Shown: positions 16,642-24,363 of the stretch, piece by piece | How the letters are laid out: each line of letters begins with the position of its first letter | Numbering within the stretch: the stretch's first letter is position 1 | NCBI GenBank assembly: GCA_016288205.1 | Contig: JAEEYO010000042.1 | Location: 1-55,054 of the forward strand | Length of the DNA stretch: 55,054 bases | From: Treponema sp. | GTDB taxonomy: Bacteria; Spirochaetota; Spirochaetia; Treponematales; Treponemataceae | Direction of reading: 5' to 3' | The notes under the pieces: generated by a model | Databases searched by the model: none | The model's input: the letters and a program-made list of their open reading frames with translations, nothing else | What the model was told of the DNA's origin: nothing | Program-made: the position numbers and the translations under genes

Positions 16642-18249
16642 ATGGACTTCAGGAAAAAACTGCCCGTAGGCATTCAGGATTTTGAAAAGTTAAAGGAAGA
16701 GGGTTGTGTCCTCATTGACCGCACCGCGCTTATGATGCGTCTTGTCAGGGATGGGAATGCGTATATGCTCTGCCGTCCTCGCTATTTCGGGAAGAGTCTC
16801 CTTGTCTCACAGCTCGCATCTTATTTCAGGGGAAGGCGCGATCTTTTCGAGGGTCTTGCGGCTGAGGGAATTGAGAAGGAGTGGATTGAGTATTCGGTGA
16901 TCACACTTGATTTCTCGTCCGGAGTCTACAGTTCCGAGGGCAAGCTTTCTTCCGCCGTTGATTACATGCTTCGTGGCCTGGAGCAGACCTACAGGATTTC
17001 CGACGCTGCGTCATCATTTTCCGACCGTTTCTCAGGCATTATCCGTGCGGCATATCAGAAGTCCGGCCGTCCGGTGGTGGTCCTCGTGGATGATTTTGAC
17101 AAGCCCGTTCTTGACGCGGTGTTCACTCCTCAGGAGACGGAGAACCGTGAGATTTTGCGTGAGCTTTACGGAGCCTTGTCCGGAAATGACTTTTACCTTA
17201 AGTTTGTTTTTTTCGCCGGCATCTCAAAATTTTCATCCGTGAACATTTTCAACGGAACCCTTCAGCTCAAGGACATCAGCGAGAATCCCGTTTATGGAAC
17301 CTTGTGCGGTTTTACGGCAGCTGACGTTCAGTCTATCATCGCAGAGGCCGAGATTCCTGAGTCATCGGATCCGGATCAGAGTCTGGATGCGGAGAAGATT
17401 TTTGACGTGGTGGACAGATGGTACGGCGGCTACAGATTTTCTGCAGGTGGAGAAGTCGTCTACAATCCCTACAGCGTGATGTGCTGCCTTGATTTCAACA
17501 GTCCGTCCGCGTTTTTGTCCGGCGAGATCCGCCATCAGTTCTGGATTCAGACAGGGCAGCCGACCATGCTCGTCAGGATGCTCTTGAAAAACAAATGGGA
17601 CCTTTTCAACATGCTCTACGGACTCAAGGTGGACCGCGAGGAGCTGATGGAATATCAGTGGACGGAGAATGACATGCTTTCGCTCGTGTATCAGGCGGGA
17701 TATCTTACCTGCGGAGAGGGGGAGGGTCGTCTCGTGCAGCTCTCCATGCCGAACGCTGAGGTGGTTGAGGGTATGCTCAAGGCCATGCTGTGCCGGTTCA
17801 CGTCAATCGGGGGGATTTCAAGGAGCGGTGCCGAGCTTGAGTCAATGCGCAGTTTTCTTGCGTCAAGAAACGTGGGGGGCTTCATCTCCAAATTCGAGCA
17901 GGCGATACAGTCTCTCCCTCTTATCAAGGAAGACCGCGTGGAGTGCGAGTATGTCTTCAAGATGGCGTTTCATGTGATCGCGAATCTGATTGGCACCGGG
18001 GTCACGAGCGACAGCAATTCCGACGTGATGCTCAGGGTGAAGGACGGCGAGGGAAAATCCACCGGATACATCTTTGAGCTGAAGGCGGACAAGGGAGTTG
18101 CTCTTGCCGAGGTTGCCGCGGACGCATTCCTTAGGATTGAGTCGAGGGGATATGAGGAAGTCTTCACGAAGGATGAGATTGAGTGCCGCAAGGTCTGCAT
18201 CGTATTTAGTTCGGACGGATCGGGCATTGCGGGTTGGATGTCCAAATGA
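16642..18249 (+). CDS. AAA-ATPase-like / PD-(D/E)XK nuclease-like protein
   Basis: 535-aa member of the AAA-ATPase_like family with a PD-(D/E)XK-like C-terminus (Pfam AAA-ATPase_like plus PDDEXK_9), common in gut anaerobes and spirochaetes and often present in many copies. The N-terminus LPVGIQDFEKLKEEGCVLID is typical of the family and fixes the start. The Walker A region is RPRYFGKSLL at about residues 46-55 (family consensus RPRRFGKS), Walker B is VVVLVDDFDKPVL (about 146), and the nuclease-like core near 470-495 has GYIFELKADKG (E-x-K). Its biological role is not established. The stop overlaps the next gene's ATG (ATGA). Confidence 0.85.
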   Translation: MDFRKKLPVGIQDFEKLKEEGCVLIDRTALMMRLVRDGNAYMLCRPRYFGKSLLVSQLASYFRGRRDLFEGLAAEGIEKEWIEYSVITLDFSSGVYSSEGKLSSAVDYMLRGLEQTYRISDAASSFSDRFSGIIRAAYQKSGRPVVVLVDDFDKPVLDAVFTPQETENREILRELYGALSGNDFYLKFVFFAGISKFSSVNIFNGTLQLKDISENPVYGTLCGFTAADVQSIIAEAEIPESSDPDQSLDAEKIFDVVDRWYGGYRFSAGGEVVYNPYSVMCCLDFNSPSAFLSGEIRHQFWIQTGQPTMLVRMLLKNKWDLFNMLYGLKVDREELMEYQWTENDMLSLVYQAGYLTCGEGEGRLVQLSMPNAEVVEGMLKAMLCRFTSIGGISRSGAELESMRSFLASRNVGGFISKFEQAIQSLPLIKEDRVECEYVFKMAFHVIANLIGTGVTSDSNSDVMLRVKDGEGKSTGYIFELKADKGVALAEVAADAFLRIESRGYEEVFTKDEIECRKVCIVFSSDGSGIAGWMSK

Positions 18250-20933
18250 GAAAGGGATTTCCGCATCCGCTGTTTTTTGTTCTGGGACTCCTCCTTCTTC
18301 TGTTCTCATGCAAGAAAAAATACGATTACGGAAATATCGTCACGCCCGATCTGCTTAGTTCGCAGCATGAAAAGATGCCTCTGGATGTTCCTGCTCTGTC
18401 CGGCTCTGAAACACTTTCGCCTGTTTTTCTTCTTGATGCGGACGGATGCCAGAGACTTGTTTCGGAAATAAATTCGTTTGGTTTGGTTGCCGTGTCGTTG
18501 GATCTTTCCGGGTGCGATGTTCCGGTGGATGCCAAGCTGGGAGCGGTTCTTCCTTCCGGGCTCTTTTCCGGGATGGCAAATCTTGTCTCAGTGATTCTTC
18601 CCGACGGACTTGAGACTGTGACGGAGGATTTTTTTTCCGGATGCGTTAACCTGCGTGCCGTGACTCTTCCACGGAGTCTTGTTGCGATTGAAGGTCATGC
18701 TTTTTCTGATTGCGTGTCGCTTGAGAAAATCAATGCGCCGGACCGTGGAATCTTCATCTTCTCATATTCGGGAGACGGTCTTGAGTACCCCGACGGAAAA
18801 TGTGCGTGCAGTAATGCTTCGGTGGTTCGCGGAGAAACTGTGACCGATTACGCCGCATGGTACATGGACTGCTGGAAGTATTCGAAATCCGTGGAGGCAG
18901 GTCCCGTCTCTTTTTCCGAAATCTGGGCGTCATCGTTTCAGGGCGGATACGGATCCGAGAATCTTTCTGACGGAAGCTGGAGGAGCTGGTTTGCTGATCC
19001 CTCCAAATCGTATGAAGACACAAAAATCGTGATGAGTTTCACGAGGGAAAACACAATCAGCACGATAACTTTTAGAAACGGCAACGGCAACACGGAGAAT
19101 TTCTGGTCGTGCAACCGTGTGAAGGATGTGGAAATCTATTTCGGCGATGAGAAGACTCCTGAGTGCATTACGCTGAAAGACAATATGGAGCCTCAGACAT
19201 TCCGCTTCCTTTACGGTGAAAGAAGAAAAAAACGATATGCGAAAATCACGTTCATCATAAAATCCGTTTATCCGGGCGGGAAGGGAAAAGAAACTTGCCT
19301 TTCCGAAATCACACTGAATGACCCGGACGGAGCATTTAAATGCGACTCGCTCACGGATAAAATTGAGCTTGCGTTTGAGGAGCATGAGAAAAAACTTTTT
19401 CCTGAGGGCGGCGGACATCTTGTGAAAAAAATCTGGAGGGAGAAGGGAAGAAATCCGGTTGCCGTAGTGATGGAAAAGGAGGATCCGTCGCACGTTGATT
19501 TTCTGGTCTTTGACGGAAGCTCATGGGTATCCGGCGGACAGGAAATCGGGAGGGCCATAAGGGCTGCGGAGTCGGAGTGTCTCAAGTCTGGGAAGACTGC
19601 CCGGTTCTCTTTCGGAAGCGATGGTGACGGATTTGATCTTTCGCTGCAGATGATGCGCCGAGTGGAGGGATTCGGGGGCTCGGAATACGGACGTCCGTAC
19701 CGCTTTGTGTTTTCTGACGGCGTTTTCAGGATGACGGAGCGCGCTGACTTTGATCTGAAGAAAATTGAGGCGGAGACTTCGGATTTCTTTTCCATAATAA
19801 ACTCGCTTGACAAACACGGTCTTTACAGGATTGATCTTTACGGAAAGCTGGACAGGGAATTTTTCGGAAGGATGAGCTCGGTTTTCACTCCGGACGGAAA
19901 AATCTCTCGCGAAAGAAATTTCATCCTGAATCTCTGGAACTGCTCGCTTGCCGATGACTTGCACGGATGCATTGAGGAGGGTTTCATCTCCGGCTATTTC
20001 ATCCAGCTGGTTCTTCCTTCATGTACGAGGGTCCTGCGCCGTGGATCCGTAACCGTGGCCGCTGATTTAATCACCTTGCCGGCTGACATAATGACGATTG
20101 AGAGCGGGGCGTTCGTCTCCGGAAAAGGAAGCCCGTTTGACGTGCATGCGAACAATATTTTGTTTGACGGCGGGGAACCACAGAAATACAAGGTGGAGGG
20201 GAATCTTCTTCTTGAGAGCATCCCGGATTCTGGGGGAAGGAAGCGGCTTCTTCTCTACATGGGTCAGGCGGGAAAAATTCTTGCACAGGGAAATGCCGTC
20301 TCACCGGAGGCTGTGGTCATCCCTGACAATGTGACGGCTCTTGCTCCGTATTCGTTTTACGCCGCGGATGTCTACTCCCTGACTTTCCCTCCAGGATTTT
20401 CCGAGGCTGGGGAGAAGTGCATGGACATGATGAAGGTAAGGAAGATGGATCTTTCCAGATGCGACGTTCAGTCTTTTTCGCTTGGAACAGTGAGGGAATT
20501 TGGAAAGGCTGCGTCCGCAAATCCAGGCATGGAGATGAGGGGAAATCTTCTTTGCATAAGCGCGTCGGGAAAGATGACGGAATCGCTCGCTGGCATTGTG
20601 GAGAGTGAGCTGAAAAAGAGCGTCGGAAAAAAAGTCTTTTTGGATTTGAGCGCGACAACTCTGGTGTGGGATGACTCGCTTAGAAAATATAAGCCGCTTC
20701 CTGATTTTTTCCTGCAGGACAGTAACAATCTTGTGTGGCTCATGCTGGGGCAGTACGACAGCATTTCATCCAACACTTGCAGGGACTGTGCAAACCTGAT
20801 GTGGGTCGGTTTCATCAGGGAGCCGCAGAAGATTTTTGAGCCGGCGTTCAAGGGCTGCGGTGCGGGAGCGAAGGCCGTTGTGGAAGGATCGGAGAAAGAT
20901 CTCTGGGAATACGCGAGGAGCAAGAGGTTCTAG
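18246..20933 (+). CDS. Large lipoprotein: LRR_5 / discoidin-like / LRR_5
   Basis: 895-aa predicted lipoprotein. Signal peptide with lipobox LLFSC near residue 21. A TTG start at 18234 is possible, but the ATG at 18246 shares an ATGA overlap with the upstream stop and gives a normal signal peptide. BspA-type leucine-rich repeats occur at about 70-140 (SVILPDGLETVTEDFFSGC) and again at about 590-750. Between them, at about 210-350, is a discoidin/F5-8C-like fold (SSFQGGYGSENLSDGSWRSW, then CNRVKDVEIYF and TCLSEITLND), the pattern annotated in Treponema as NADase-type glycan-binding domain. It is likely a surface or periplasmic adhesin or carbohydrate-binding protein. Confidence 0.8.
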   Translation: MRKGFPHPLFFVLGLLLLLFSCKKKYDYGNIVTPDLLSSQHEKMPLDVPALSGSETLSPVFLLDADGCQRLVSEINSFGLVAVSLDLSGCDVPVDAKLGAVLPSGLFSGMANLVSVILPDGLETVTEDFFSGCVNLRAVTLPRSLVAIEGHAFSDCVSLEKINAPDRGIFIFSYSGDGLEYPDGKCACSNASVVRGETVTDYAAWYMDCWKYSKSVEAGPVSFSEIWASSFQGGYGSENLSDGSWRSWFADPSKSYEDTKIVMSFTRENTISTITFRNGNGNTENFWSCNRVKDVEIYFGDEKTPECITLKDNMEPQTFRFLYGERRKKRYAKITFIIKSVYPGGKGKETCLSEITLNDPDGAFKCDSLTDKIELAFEEHEKKLFPEGGGHLVKKIWREKGRNPVAVVMEKEDPSHVDFLVFDGSSWVSGGQEIGRAIRAAESECLKSGKTARFSFGSDGDGFDLSLQMMRRVEGFGGSEYGRPYRFVFSDGVFRMTERADFDLKKIEAETSDFFSIINSLDKHGLYRIDLYGKLDREFFGRMSSVFTPDGKISRERNFILNLWNCSLADDLHGCIEEGFISGYFIQLVLPSCTRVLRRGSVTVAADLITLPADIMTIESGAFVSGKGSPFDVHANNILFDGGEPQKYKVEGNLLLESIPDSGGRKRLLLYMGQAGKILAQGNAVSPEAVVIPDNVTALAPYSFYAADVYSLTFPPGFSEAGEKCMDMMKVRKMDLSRCDVQSFSLGTVREFGKAASANPGMEMRGNLLCISASGKMTESLAGIVESELKKSVGKKVFLDLSATTLVWDDSLRKYKPLPDFFLQDSNNLVWLMLGQYDSISSNTCRDCANLMWVGFIREPQKIFEPAFKGCGAGAKAVVEGSEKDLWEYARSKRF

Positions 20934-20959
20934 AAAAAAATTGCGCGATGGGGTATAAT
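20931..20959 (+). promoter_or_regulatory. Candidate leaderless promoter of era
   Basis: TAGAAA (20931-20936, overlapping the preceding stop codon), 17-bp spacer, TATAAT (20954-20959), then 6 nt to ATG 20966. The -35 is weak (4 of 6), the -10 is perfect. Confidence 0.55.
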
Positions 20960-20965
20960 CAGGAT

Positions 20966-21904
20966 ATGAATGAATCAATGGAAGAAAACGGAATGGAGCA
21001 GGAAGCTGAGATTCCTGTAGGACCGAAGACGGCTCTGATCTCCATCGTGGGAAGACCGTCGGCTGGAAAATCAACGTTTCTGAACACAGCGAGCGGAGAA
21101 AAAATCAGCATAGTCTCATCAATCCCGCAGACGACACGAAACGCGATACGTGGAATTGTGAACACGTCTCTGGGACAGCTTGTTTTTGTGGACACGCCGG
21201 GACTTCACCTGAGCGAAAAAAAGATGAACCTCAAGCTCACTCAGATTGCGTCGGAGAACATCACAGACAGCGACGCGATTCTTTACATAATTGACACGAC
21301 CCGCGACCACGGCGAGGAGGAGGAGCTGATTGCGAATCTTGTGAGGCCTCATGTCTCAAAGCTGGTTGTCGCGATGAACAAGATTGAGGACTCTCACAGC
21401 GACGTTGAGGCGGCGAGGACTTTCATTTCAAACTTCCTTCCTGAGCTGCCGGAGGACAGAATCATCGGGATGAGCGCAAAGACCGATCAGAACGTTAACG
21501 ATGTCCTGAAGGCTCTGTACGGACTCGCGGAGGAGGGGCCGCATCTTTATCCTGAGGAGTTCTACACTGATCAGGAGGTCGAGTTCAGGATTGCGGAAAT
21601 CATAAGGGAACAGGCCATCAACAGATTGCAGCAGGAAGTTCCACATGCCATTTATGTGAGCATTGAGGACATGAAGATGGAAAAGCCGACTCTTCTGAGC
21701 GTGCGTGCGTTTATCTGCGTGGAGAGGGAAAGCCAGAAGGGAATCGTGATTGGAAAAGGCGCGTCGCTTATCAAGGAAATCAGGATTGAGAGCATGAAGG
21801 AGTGCCGCAAGATTTTCCCGTACAGGGTGAGTCTGGATTTGCGCGTGAAGGTTGACAAGGACTGGAGACAGAAGGACAAGGTTCTTAATAAGATTCTGCA
21901 CTAG
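20966..21904 (+). CDS. era: GTPase Era
   Basis: 312-aa ribosome-assembly GTPase that binds the 3' end of 16S rRNA. G1 GRPSAGKS at 29-36, G2 PQTTRN at 54-59, G3 DTPG at 76-79, and a C-terminal KH domain with GKGASLIKEIR at about 268-278. The G4 motif reads NKIE (138-141) instead of NKxD, a conservative change at the guanine-specificity residue. Four in-frame ATGs are possible (20948, 20966, 20978, 20993). I prefer 20966 because a TATAAT box ends 6 nt before it. Era is normally single-copy, chromosomal and essential, so its place on a replicon with repA/parAB is notable. Confidence 0.93.
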   Translation: MNESMEENGMEQEAEIPVGPKTALISIVGRPSAGKSTFLNTASGEKISIVSSIPQTTRNAIRGIVNTSLGQLVFVDTPGLHLSEKKMNLKLTQIASENITDSDAILYIIDTTRDHGEEEELIANLVRPHVSKLVVAMNKIEDSHSDVEAARTFISNFLPELPEDRIIGMSAKTDQNVNDVLKALYGLAEEGPHLYPEEFYTDQEVEFRIAEIIREQAINRLQQEVPHAIYVSIEDMKMEKPTLLSVRAFICVERESQKGIVIGKGASLIKEIRIESMKECRKIFPYRVSLDLRVKVDKDWRQKDKVLNKILH

Positions 21905-21958
21905 TTTTTTCGTCCGTAGTGTTTCCGAAGACTTTATAAAATTGCCCAGGAGGAGATG

Positions 21959-23641
21959 ATGACCGATATTGAGATTGCACAGGCGGCGGAGCTGTTGCCG
22001 GTGGTTCAGGTTGGAGAAAAAATCGGGGTGGGGGAGTCCGACCTTGATTTTTACGGAAAGTACAAGGCCAAGCTCACATTCGATAAAATGAACGAGCTGA
22101 TTGCCAGGGCATCCGATCCCGCCAAGAGAGGAAAGCTGATTTTGGTTACGGCCATGACACCGACTGCTGCGGGCGAGGGAAAATCCACCGTGACGATTGC
22201 GCTTGGTGACGGACTCAGGAGAATCGGAAAAAAATCAGTCATTGCGCTGAGGGAGCCGTCGCTCGGTCCGTGCTTCGGAATCAAGGGGGGAGCTTGTGGC
22301 GGCGGTCATGCGCAGGTCATTCCGATGGAGGACATCAATCTTCATTTTACCGGGGACATCCATGCAATAACGGCGGCAAACAATCTGATCGCGGCTTTGA
22401 TAGACAATCACATTCAGCAGGGAAATCCGCTCGGCATAGATCCCAGGACAATCAGCTGGAAAAGGTGCGTCGATCTGAATGACCGCGCTCTGAGGAACGT
22501 CGTGATAGGGTTGGGAGGAAGGATTGACGGTGTGCCGAGGGAGTCTCATTTCCAGATTTCCGTCGCGTCTGAAATCATGGCGATCGTGTGCCTGTCAAAA
22601 TCAATCAGCGAGCTCAAGGACAGGATTTCCAAGATTACGATCGGTGAGACTTTTGAGAAGCGTGCCGTGACTTTCGGTGAGCTCAAGTGTACCGGTGCCG
22701 TGGCCGCTCTTCTCAAGGATGCCATCAGGCCCAATCTTGTGCAGACGCTGGAGCATACTCCCGCCTTTGTTCACGGTGGTCCTTTTGCGAACATTGCGCA
22801 CGGATGCAACTCAATCAACGCGACTTTGTGCGCCCTTGCCTGCGGTGATTATGTCGTGACTGAGGCCGGGTTCGCCGCTGATCTGGGAGCCGAGAAATTC
22901 ATGGACATCAAGTGCAGGATGAACGGAATCTCTCCCGACGCAGCCGTAATTGTGGCTACCGTGAGGGCTTTGAAGATGCACGGCGGGGTCTCCAAGCAGG
23001 ATCTGGGAAAAGAGAATCTTCCGGCCTTGGAAAAGGGATTTGCGAATCTGAGGGTGCACATAGAGAACATGAAGAAGTTCGGAGTGCCTGTTGCGGTCGC
23101 CGTAAATAAATTTATCTCGGATACGGACGCAGAGATTTCACTGGTGGAAAAACTTTGCGCTGAGGCCGGAGCCGGTGCCGTTTTGTGCGAGGGATGGGAA
23201 AAAGGCGGCGAGGGTGCGGTTAAGCTTGCTGAGACCGCGGTGGAGCTTACCGGAAAGGACTCGCATTTCAAGAATATTTATCCGCTGGACGCGCCCATCG
23301 AGGAAAAAATCAACGTGCTTGCCCGGGAGATTTACAGGGCCGGTTCGGTGGAGTTTGACGGAAAGGCAAGGAAGAAAATCAAGGCTCTTGAGGCTGCGGG
23401 ATTCGGGAATCTTCCGATATGCATGGCAAAGACTCAGAACTCAATCACGCATGACAAGAGTGTTACTGGAGCGCCGGAGGGTCAGTATGCTTTCCCGGTC
23501 CGTGACGTGCAGCTCTACAGCGGGGCGGGATTCATCGTTGCGTTTGCGGGTGACATTGTGGATATGCCGGGACTTCCAGCCGCACCTGCCGCAATGAACA
23601 TAGATGTTGATGACAGGGGGATTATTTCGGGTCTTTTCTGA
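21959..23641 (+). CDS. fhs: Formate--tetrahydrofolate ligase
   Basis: 560-aa enzyme that makes 10-formyl-THF from formate, THF and ATP (one-carbon metabolism; also the Wood-Ljungdahl methyl branch in acetogenic treponemes). Length and sequence are full and normal: TPTAAGEGKST P-loop at 67-77, LREPSLGPCFGIKGGACGGG near 100, and TGDIHAITAANNLIAALIDN near 130. The ATG at 21959 has AGGAGG five bases upstream; the ATG three bases earlier is too close. It follows era by 54 bp without a terminator, so the two may share a transcript. No folD or fchA lies nearby. Confidence 0.96.
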   Translation: MTDIEIAQAAELLPVVQVGEKIGVGESDLDFYGKYKAKLTFDKMNELIARASDPAKRGKLILVTAMTPTAAGEGKSTVTIALGDGLRRIGKKSVIALREPSLGPCFGIKGGACGGGHAQVIPMEDINLHFTGDIHAITAANNLIAALIDNHIQQGNPLGIDPRTISWKRCVDLNDRALRNVVIGLGGRIDGVPRESHFQISVASEIMAIVCLSKSISELKDRISKITIGETFEKRAVTFGELKCTGAVAALLKDAIRPNLVQTLEHTPAFVHGGPFANIAHGCNSINATLCALACGDYVVTEAGFAADLGAEKFMDIKCRMNGISPDAAVIVATVRALKMHGGVSKQDLGKENLPALEKGFANLRVHIENMKKFGVPVAVAVNKFISDTDAEISLVEKLCAEAGAGAVLCEGWEKGGEGAVKLAETAVELTGKDSHFKNIYPLDAPIEEKINVLAREIYRAGSVEFDGKARKKIKALEAAGFGNLPICMAKTQNSITHDKSVTGAPEGQYAFPVRDVQLYSGAGFIVAFAGDIVDMPGLPAAPAAMNIDVDDRGIISGLF

Positions 23642-23670
23642 TTTTTTTGGTCAAATTCCGTGAAAACCAC

Positions 23671-23699
23671 TTGAATCAATCTTCGAAAAGTGATATGCT
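23671..23699 (+). promoter_or_regulatory. tRNA-Pro promoter
   Basis: TTGAAT (23671-23676), 17-bp spacer, TATGCT (23694-23699), about 50 bp upstream of the tRNA. Confidence 0.75.
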
Positions 23700-23750
23700 G
23701 ATTATATTGAAGAAATCTTTGGGGCAATGCTTTCAGGATTTCCGAGACAT

Positions 23751-23824
23751 CGGGCTATAGCGCAGCTGGTTAGCGTACAAGTCTGGGGGACTTGGGGTCA
23801 CCGATTCGAATTCGGTTAGCCCGA
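23751..23824 (+). tRNA. tRNA-Pro (anticodon GGG)
   Basis: Full cloverleaf: acceptor CGGGCTA / TAGCCCG, D arm GCGC...GCGT with AGCTGGTTA, anticodon stem CAAGT / ACTTG around loop CTGGGGG (anticodon GGG), T arm ACCGA-TTCGAAT-TCGGT, discriminator A. CCA is not encoded. It reads CCC and CCU. It has its own promoter and intrinsic terminator. Confidence 0.95.
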
Positions 23825-23831
23825 CTTTGAG

Positions 23832-23864
23832 GCAGCTTCCTTTTCGTGGGAGGCTGCTTTTTTT
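23832..23864 (+). terminator. Intrinsic terminator of tRNA-Pro
   Basis: 10-bp stem GCAGCTTCCT / GGGAGGCTGC (two G-T pairs) with a 6-nt loop, then seven T. It lies 8 nt after the tRNA. Confidence 0.9.
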
Positions 23865-23893
23865 ATGCCATGGAAATGCAAAAGGAGGAAACA

Positions 23894-24286
23894 ATGGACG
23901 AAGTTTATGAATTCTTCAAGAAATGCGGGGTCTATTACCTTGCGACGGTGGAGGACTCCCAGCCGAGGGTAAGGCCGTTTGGTACGGTGAATGTGTTCGA
24001 GGGAAAGCTTTACATCCAGACCGGGAAGGTGAAGGAAGTCTCAAAGCAGATTCAGAAAAATCCCCGTGTGGAAATCTGCGGCTTTGACGGTCAGGCATGG
24101 TGCCGTGTTGCGGGAGAGCTTGTGCGCGATGACAGGATTGAGGCGAAGGAGGCGATGCTGGAGAAGTATCCCGATCTCAAGGCCATGTATTCCGCTACGG
24201 ACGACAATACAGAGGTGCTTTATTTCAAGAATGCGACGGCGACGTTCTCAAGCTTTGGCGGTGCGCCCAGGAGCGTTAAGTTCTGA
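23894..24286 (+). CDS. Pyridoxamine 5'-phosphate oxidase-like flavoprotein
   Basis: 130-aa split-barrel flavin-binding protein of the PNPOx-like family. MDEVYEFFKKCGVYYLATVE and PRVRPFG near the N-terminus are typical, with NPRVEICGFDG following. It is too short for classical PdxH and lacks its C-terminal substrate motif, so it is more likely an F420/FMN/haem-binding general reductase. Start ATG follows AAAGGAGG at a 5-nt spacing; longer frames run into the tRNA terminator. There is almost no room for a promoter of its own after that terminator (29 bp), so expression may need readthrough. Confidence 0.85.
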   Translation: MDEVYEFFKKCGVYYLATVEDSQPRVRPFGTVNVFEGKLYIQTGKVKEVSKQIQKNPRVEICGFDGQAWCRVAGELVRDDRIEAKEAMLEKYPDLKAMYSATDDNTEVLYFKNATATFSSFGGAPRSVKF

Positions 24287-24304
24287 TTTTTTTTCGCTCC
24301 AAAC

Positions 24305-24333
24305 TTGAATTTTGCTTTCCAACGTATTATAAT
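24305..24333 (+). promoter_or_regulatory. Strong promoter of the transglutaminase-like pair
   Basis: TTGAAT (24305-24310), 17-bp spacer, TATAAT (24328-24333). It drives 24364 and probably 26255, which follows after 10 nt. Confidence 0.85.
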
Positions 24334-24363
24334 GGAGGAAAGATAAAATTTTTTGGAGCAATG

